A program made the position numbers and the translations under genes. A DNA stretch of 64,000 bases, taken from positions 186,001 to 250,000 of the forward strand of contig MU863884.1 of NCBI GenBank assembly GCA_033296885.1, written 5' to 3'. The notes below the pieces were generated by a model. The model saw only the letters and a list, made by a program, of their open reading frames with translations, was not told the DNA's origin and ran no database searches. This document shows positions 59,377 through 64,000 of the stretch, one piece after another; within the stretch, counting starts at the first letter, position 1; each line of letters opens with the position of its first letter. This stretch comes from Triangularia verruculosa. Its lineage: Eukaryota; Ascomycota; Sordariomycetes; Sordariales; Podosporaceae.

Positions 59377-60250
59377 GGTGGATGAGGTAGATAAAGAGGT
59401 ATCGTTCTGCCAAAGGTCAAGGTAGCTTGTAGGTGGTGGTCGACATTGATCAATGTATTATAGGTATCTTGTCGGGCTGCCCGCATTGGCTTGTTTGGCT
59501 ATCGTTAAGGGAATGAAATCAATATGATGGTGTAGTACAAAAGAAAAGTAAAAAAGAAGATACCGGAACCTCTTTCTTTGCAAACGAAACACGAGGGGGG
59601 GTTCTCGTTCAACTCATTTATTGGAAGCAGCATTCTACGTAATCAGATAGGGCCGAACAAGTGTGTGTGTGTGTGTGTGTGCCTGCCCTGACTCGTGGAA
59701 CGAGGACCCTGCGTAACACCAGGAAGGAACGCTTGTGGTTGCATCAACTTTCCCACCGCGTCGGTGCCGTAGCTCAAATCACCTCCTCCACAGAGCGAGA
59801 AAGAGAGAGGGTTTGCAACCGAGAAAGGACATGATCGGTGCGGTTATCAGAGCGAGTTGGTTTGATCGGACGAGTTAGTTCGTTCCTAGAAGTCGCCCAT
59901 TCAATGGTGGCCAAAGCGAGAGATAACAAGACCAGTGACGAATATGCGTCGTCATGGCGGCTTTGCTATGGTAGTATTGTGGTGGTCCCCGCGAATAGCT
60001 CTGATGCTTCCCCCAGGGATATTCCGTTTAGTAGAGCTTCCCAAGATTAAGCCATGTGGACGTCCGAACTGCTCGTGGAACGAGGAGGGAGATCTCCATG
60101 AAGGCCTAGGTTATTTTGAGCGCTAATAATCATCGTACACAGCTAGCATGTCGACCACGGCTCAACGTGTCGCTGCCACTATCCATATCATACACGTGAA
60201 AGAGCCAAACGTCCACGATGCTTTGATGCCCATAAGGCCAAGTCTGGACA
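59377..60250. other. Intergenic region with (GT)10
   Basis: 874 nt, with a (GT)10 microsatellite at 59,661-59,680. No supported gene. It lies between the doubtful ORF start and the AIM41 stop. Confidence 0.45.
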
Positions 60251-60886
60251 CTATGACGACTCAGCCAGCTTTTGCGTGACCTCCCCAATCATCTGAGTAA
60301 CTTCTTTCTTTTCCATAGCAAGAGCAGCATCCTTGAGCTCCTTGCCCATAACTCTCGCAGTCACAGCTCCCTTCAATGCCTTCGCATCAGTGGTGCCCGA
60401 GGCAACGAGGTCCTGAGCGACCTTGGTGATGAGCGCCAGAATTTCATCCTTGCTGATCTCCTTGACGCTACTCTGCGCCGTGTACTCGTCAATGATGCGC
60501 TGCTGAATCTCTTCCTTCTCGACCAAGTCCTCTCTCCCAGCCGCCTTGAATTCGGCGACGGCATCCTGGCACTTGCGTGACATCTTGCGGAGAAGATCGA
60601 CAAGCTGGACATCTGTCTTGATGGGCTTGTCTGTCTTGCTGGCGTTCAGGGTAGCCGCCATCACGGCACGGAGAACCGTCAGGCGATTGGCGTCCTTGGC
60701 TCTCATGGCTCCCTTGAGATCCTCTCTAATTTTGGCATAGAGAGGTGATGGCGGCGCCTCGGTCGAATATGATGCGCGGGATACACGCAGACTGGCGGAG
60801 CTGAGCCATGCAGGCGTTTGTCTGGCGTTTGCGCTTGACCGGCAGACGGCGCTGCGGAGAAGGGAAGAGGAGAGTTGGGTGGCCAT
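60251..60886 (-). CDS. AIM41: AIM41 / YqeY-like mitochondrial protein (GatB/YqeY family)
   Basis: This is a single exon of 211 residues. The N-terminus MATQLSSSLLRSAVCRSS is a mitochondrial targeting sequence rich in Ser, Arg and Ala. The YqeY domain starts near residue 50 with PPSPLYAKIREDLKGAMRAKD, given here as SPLYAKIREDLKGAMRAKD, then RLTVLRAVMAATLNASK, EEIQQRIIDEY and the C-terminal ALKGAVTARVMGKELKDA. YqeY proteins resemble the C-terminal tRNA-binding part of GatB amidotransferase; the exact role of Aim41 is not known. The longer in-frame extension upstream (VASSSVTVGVHDR) is rejected because the inner methionine begins the targeting sequence and follows a (CAA)7 leader. Confidence 0.92.
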   Translation of the reverse strand: MATQLSSSLLRSAVCRSSANARQTPAWLSSASLRVSRASYSTEAPPSPLYAKIREDLKGAMRAKDANRLTVLRAVMAATLNASKTDKPIKTDVQLVDLLRKMSRKCQDAVAEFKAAGREDLVEKEEIQQRIIDEYTAQSSVKEISKDEILALITKVAQDLVASGTTDAKALKGAVTARVMGKELKDAALAMEKKEVTQMIGEVTQKLAESS

Positions 60887-60890
60887 AGTG

Positions 60891-60911
60891 TTGTTGTTGT
60901 TGTTGTTGTTG
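60891..60911 (-). repeat. (CAA)7 leader repeat just upstream of the AIM41 ATG
   Basis: On the AIM41 sense strand seven CAA units end four bases before the start codon. CAA-repeat leaders are unstructured and favour scanning; its effect here is inferred. Confidence 0.8.
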
Positions 60912-61992
60912 CTGTCGTCGGTGCTTAAAGTAAAGATCTTGGGATTTTTTTGGTGGTGCTGCCCCGGCGGATCGACCCGATCATGCACGCCAACTGTTAC
61001 GCTAGATGATGCGACCAATTGCTGGCCACCTCCCCGCTGCAGGTGGATCTCGGTGCAAGATGCGCCAAGACGTCACGCTGCGAGATCATCGATGGGCTTG
61101 TCCATATCAACAACGTGGATGATTCCGTGCCGAGCAGGTTCTGGAAAAGGGGTAATGAGGGGCCCTCTACATACAATCTGCTTGTCCGTGAAAATGCCTT
61201 CCTAAGCGAATATTATGAGAGGCCCTTCTCCGCATTCTCTAAGACGAGGTGAACGTGGGACGTCTCCGAGTCCACCACGTGGCTCGCTCTGAGCGTGCAT
61301 GTTTTCCGTCCACCGTCTCCCGTTCGAAGCTGAAGATGTCGAAAGGAAACAGTGCCAGCGAGTACGGAATATCATGTTGAATCAGTAGTGGTTAGGGGCG
61401 TAGTCACCTGATCTACGGCCCCCAAGCACCGGGGTCCACCGCCAGGGTCGGGGCGCCGCCGTTGGGTTCCCCGGGTGCTTGATCCATCCATGCCACAGAG
61501 GCCTTGGCTGTTTCTCTGAGCTTCTTGTCGGGGGAGGGAGATACAGGGTTTTGGGCCGTCTCCTGGCTGGCTGGCTGGCCGGCACATGCTGTTTGATGAC
61601 TGCAGATGATGTGCAGCCGTTGGGCATCAAGGCTGTGTGGGTGATACAAGATCAAAATGAAGGGCACTGTGATGGGTGGAAGGGACGGGTGATGAGGACC
61701 CAGTTGGGCGGAACCGAGATGGATGGGAGGCGGGATTTCCAGGTTCCCAGGTCCCCGCCGTTTCCAGGTTGCTGTTACTCCGTAGAACGGATGAGATGGA
61801 TTAAATACTAGCCAATCCTCCGCTCTATCAATGGCCTTTCCTTCCCAAGGTGCTCCTTCCCGCCTCCGCAGGATCGGAGGTCTAGACCGGTTTGCCTAAA
61901 GCTTAATTCGGCCGCCATCAAGCAACTCTGCCCACCTACTCCTTCCTCAAATGCAACCGACATGCAATGGTCGTTATTATTCGTCGTTGATG

Positions 61993-62032
61993 TGCCTCTG
62001 CCTCTGTCTCTGCCTCTGCCTCTGTCTCTGCC
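61993..62032 (+). repeat. Imperfect TCTGCC/TCTGTC hexamer repeat
   Basis: About 40 nt of hexamer repeats (six to seven units), just beyond the 3' end of the methyltransferase gene. Confidence 0.85.
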
Positions 62033-62125
62033 AGCTGGCAGATAATGTAAAGTGGTCTTCCCGAGACTGCCGTTTGTGACATGACCGCCATTTCAACCAC
62101 CAACGAAAAACACACCGAAATCGGC

Positions 62126-63788
62126 TCAGTGCCGCGCTCTCTTTCTGGAATCGCCATGTCTTCCACCCTTGGATGACGGGGTATGTGATCGGGGAATATC
62201 GCCATGCCCATGTCTGCTGCTGCCTGGCTTCCGACCAATGCACACATACCTGTACCAATGCCGTGTCAGTTGGCTATGGCTCAACCCATCACCTGTTTGC
62301 GGAGGCAACATCACTTACATCGGAAAATAGGCCTGCAGCATGCATCATTAGAGAATCAGTAACCTTTCTCCGCCAGAGAAATATCACAAGTAGATCGCTG
62401 TCATCGACATACCTTGAACGCCGGATTGTCAGCTTCGCTCCGTGCCTGTGCTACAAGCAGTTGAATGTCGGTATTGGACATTCTTGTCCTTCAGTCAGCA
62501 CCCTATTCCTTTGCAACGGAGCAGCCCTGGTCTTACCCGAGACCCTGAGAAAAGGGGTACATTGCAAGAGCCGATAGCAGTCGATGAACATTTGCTCTGT
62601 TGGCGGCTCCTATCTCACGGTCTCTCGGATCTGTCCAAAGTCAGGTTCGTGCTCTTGGACGGCGACTTGGTGGCCACATACCGCTCGACCACCCGCTCAA
62701 CGGAAGGGTTATCAATCGCGATTCAACTTCAACAAACCCGGCCTCTGTCATCAAGGTCTGCAGTCTCAACGCTACCCTTGGATCCTTGTAGTGCTGTATG
62801 CTCTGTAGGTAGCTCTGGGACCACACTTGCAGCGCATGATCTGTACTAACTTGTCAGCATCGACCCGAGAAATCACCGAAAAAGCACTGACTGGCTGTCA
62901 AAGTCCCATTGTCCGACTGTGCGTTGTAGTATATTTCGACCATTTGCTGTCACCTCGTCAATCAAGGGCCCGCTTTCTCCGACCTTCGAGGATTGACGTA
63001 CACACCAGCCCCCAGGTCGAAGCACCCGGAAGATGTCGCTCAGATAGTTTGTCCACCTGTTTACGTGGATGCCGCCCGACATCAATCTGCTGTTTACCAG
63101 ATCGAAGTAGTTGGGCGGAAAGGTCGACCTGGTCTCGTTGTCAATTTGGGCGTCGAAGGCGACCTGGATTCTGGGGTGCTCTCACGGACTGTTCAAGTCG
63201 TCCACCTGGAAATCTACGTTGTCGGGAGTGTCCTCTGGTACCGGGTAGGGGTAGACGTCGAGTCCAATGACCTATCCGCCAATGTCAGTCCGAAGCTTCG
63301 CCACCGCTCCCACCTTTCACCCTGCTACAGCAGACGAGCACTTGGGATGCCGGACAGATCAGATCCACATGGTACACGCACCTCGCATTCTGGATACTGC
63401 TCTGCAACCTCTATCGCCCATGCACCGCAGCCAGATCCGCATTCCAATATCCTTCGAGGTCGCGGAACGGGAGGAAATATTAGTCGGTTCTCGAACACCA
63501 TGTTGAACAGCTCGTGCTGATACTGAAGCCGGTCGATCTCGTCCTGTTCCAACGCCGATTATGGTCAGTCCACAAGCCAATGGACCAATTCAGGCGCCTG
63601 CTCACATCGTCTACGGGGGAAAAGTAGATGCTGTTCTCGACGGCATGTCGCTGGAAGTCTCTGCCGTTGAGAGTGATAACTTCACGATAAGTGTTGTCAA
63701 CCGGAACCGTCTGAAGATCGCTACATCCTGTTTAGCATCTTTTGCTCTCCATGCTCTTGGAAGCGGACAGTCCCTACCCTTCGTTCAT
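62126..63788 (-). CDS. LaeA/UMTA-like SAM-dependent methyltransferase, 11 exons
   Basis: The substrate is unknown; relatives include LaeA-type regulators and natural-product methyltransferases. Exons (minus): 63788-63778, 63720-63606, 63543-63382, 63271-63186, 63128-63002, 62946-62892, 62840-62682, 62630-62537, 62488-62413, 62332-62319, 62249-62126, giving 340 residues with every junction in phase. The order matches the family: DEIDRLQYQHELF, SAM motif I RILECGSGCGAWA at about 72-84, VIGLDVYPYPVP, FPPNYFDLVNSRLM, RVLRPGGWCQMVEIYY, YKDPRVALRLQTLMTEAGF, ARSEADNPAFKAYFPMYVCIGR. The last 35 residues are a basic His/Arg/Ser tail. Exon 1 (MNEG) and the first acceptor are the least certain; the rest is strongly supported by conserved blocks. 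It lies at the window edge with no visible biosynthetic partner. Confidence 0.85.
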
Positions 63789-64000
63789 GGTGCTGGACAA
63801 TGCTGTTCGTGGTGAATCTTTCGCTCCTACGACGTTGAGGGAAAATTATGGAGCACGGGAGGCTGCGAGGGCAAAAAGACAAGACTGGCAGAAATTCACG
63901 TCACCAGAATATGGAGTAAGAGAGAAGAGAATATGGAGTCAGGCATTTCAAAGACTTTCATGGCGTTATGCAGTCCCGAGAGTGTGAGCGGAGATATTTC

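Larger units (their letters stand above)
60887..62125. other. Region between AIM41 start and methyltransferase stop
   Basis: 1,239 nt. It includes the AIM41 promoter and leader and the methyltransferase 3' region, with a TCTGCC/TCTGTC repeat at 61,993-62,032. No supported gene. Confidence 0.45.

Noticed and set aside
61993..62032. TCTGCC hexamers as part of the methyltransferase coding region
   Set aside because: They lie beyond the in-frame TGA at 62,126, and the conserved domain is complete before it.

Overview
The window is nuclear DNA of a filamentous ascomycete. The best fit is a sordariomycete close to the Sordariales: proteins resemble Neurospora/Podospora/Chaetomium orthologues, introns are short (about 45-140 nt) with GTAAGT-like donors and CTAAC/CTGAC branch sites, and there are Zn2Cys6 and C2H2 regulators with long upstream regions. 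No transposase, reverse transcriptase, CRISPR array, phage gene or secondary-metabolite core gene was seen. The order-level placement is inference. All exon junctions were set by eye from splice signals plus reading frame, and exon lengths were checked to sum to whole codons.

Layout. 0-5.5 kb: end of an unidentified (+) gene, gamma-tubulin complex component 2 (-), 20S proteasome alpha-5 (+). 5.9-9.9 kb: a six-exon Zn2Cys6 regulator (-). 12.6-16.3 kb: RRP8 (+) and the UBL-protease-UBA protein DDI1 (-). 17.9-19.9 kb: a GNAT acetyltransferase (+) and orotate phosphoribosyltransferase (-). 20.2-23.2 kb: a tRNA-like relic, then the 60S-biogenesis GTPase NOG1 (+) with six introns crowded at its 5' end. 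23.6-26.5 kb: nitrate reductase (-), divergent from the NMD factor UPF2 (+, 27.5-31.4 kb) across 1 kb holding a perfect TCCGCGGA palindrome and GATAAG sites. 31.4-43.6 kb: 12 kb with no gene I can support, rich in homopolymers, microsatellites and TAGGTA palindromes. 43.6-46.6 kb: a C2H2/fungal-trans regulator (+). 47.6-51.6 kb: a 73-residue membrane protein (-), mitochondrial ribosomal protein uL29m (+) and Rab GDI (+). 54.0-57.3 kb: a SNF2-RING ATPase (-). 58.9-60.9 kb: a doubtful ORF and AIM41/YqeY (-). 62.1-63.8 kb: a LaeA-like SAM methyltransferase split into 11 exons (-).

Most genes are conserved housekeeping functions: ribosome biogenesis (RRP8, NOG1, uL29m), proteostasis (alpha-5, DDI1), mRNA surveillance (UPF2), vesicle traffic (GDI), microtubule nucleation (GCP2), pyrimidine synthesis and nitrate use. 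They are not an operon or a pathway cluster. Neighbours mostly sit as divergent or convergent pairs. I found no convincing new multi-gene system. The most unusual items are the 12-kb gene-free tract before the C2H2 regulator, the collagen-like insert and 549-nt last intron of the Zn2Cys6 regulator, a start codon split by an intron in DDI1, a probable GC-AG intron, an overlapping upstream ORF on UPF2, and several exons of 11-30 nt.
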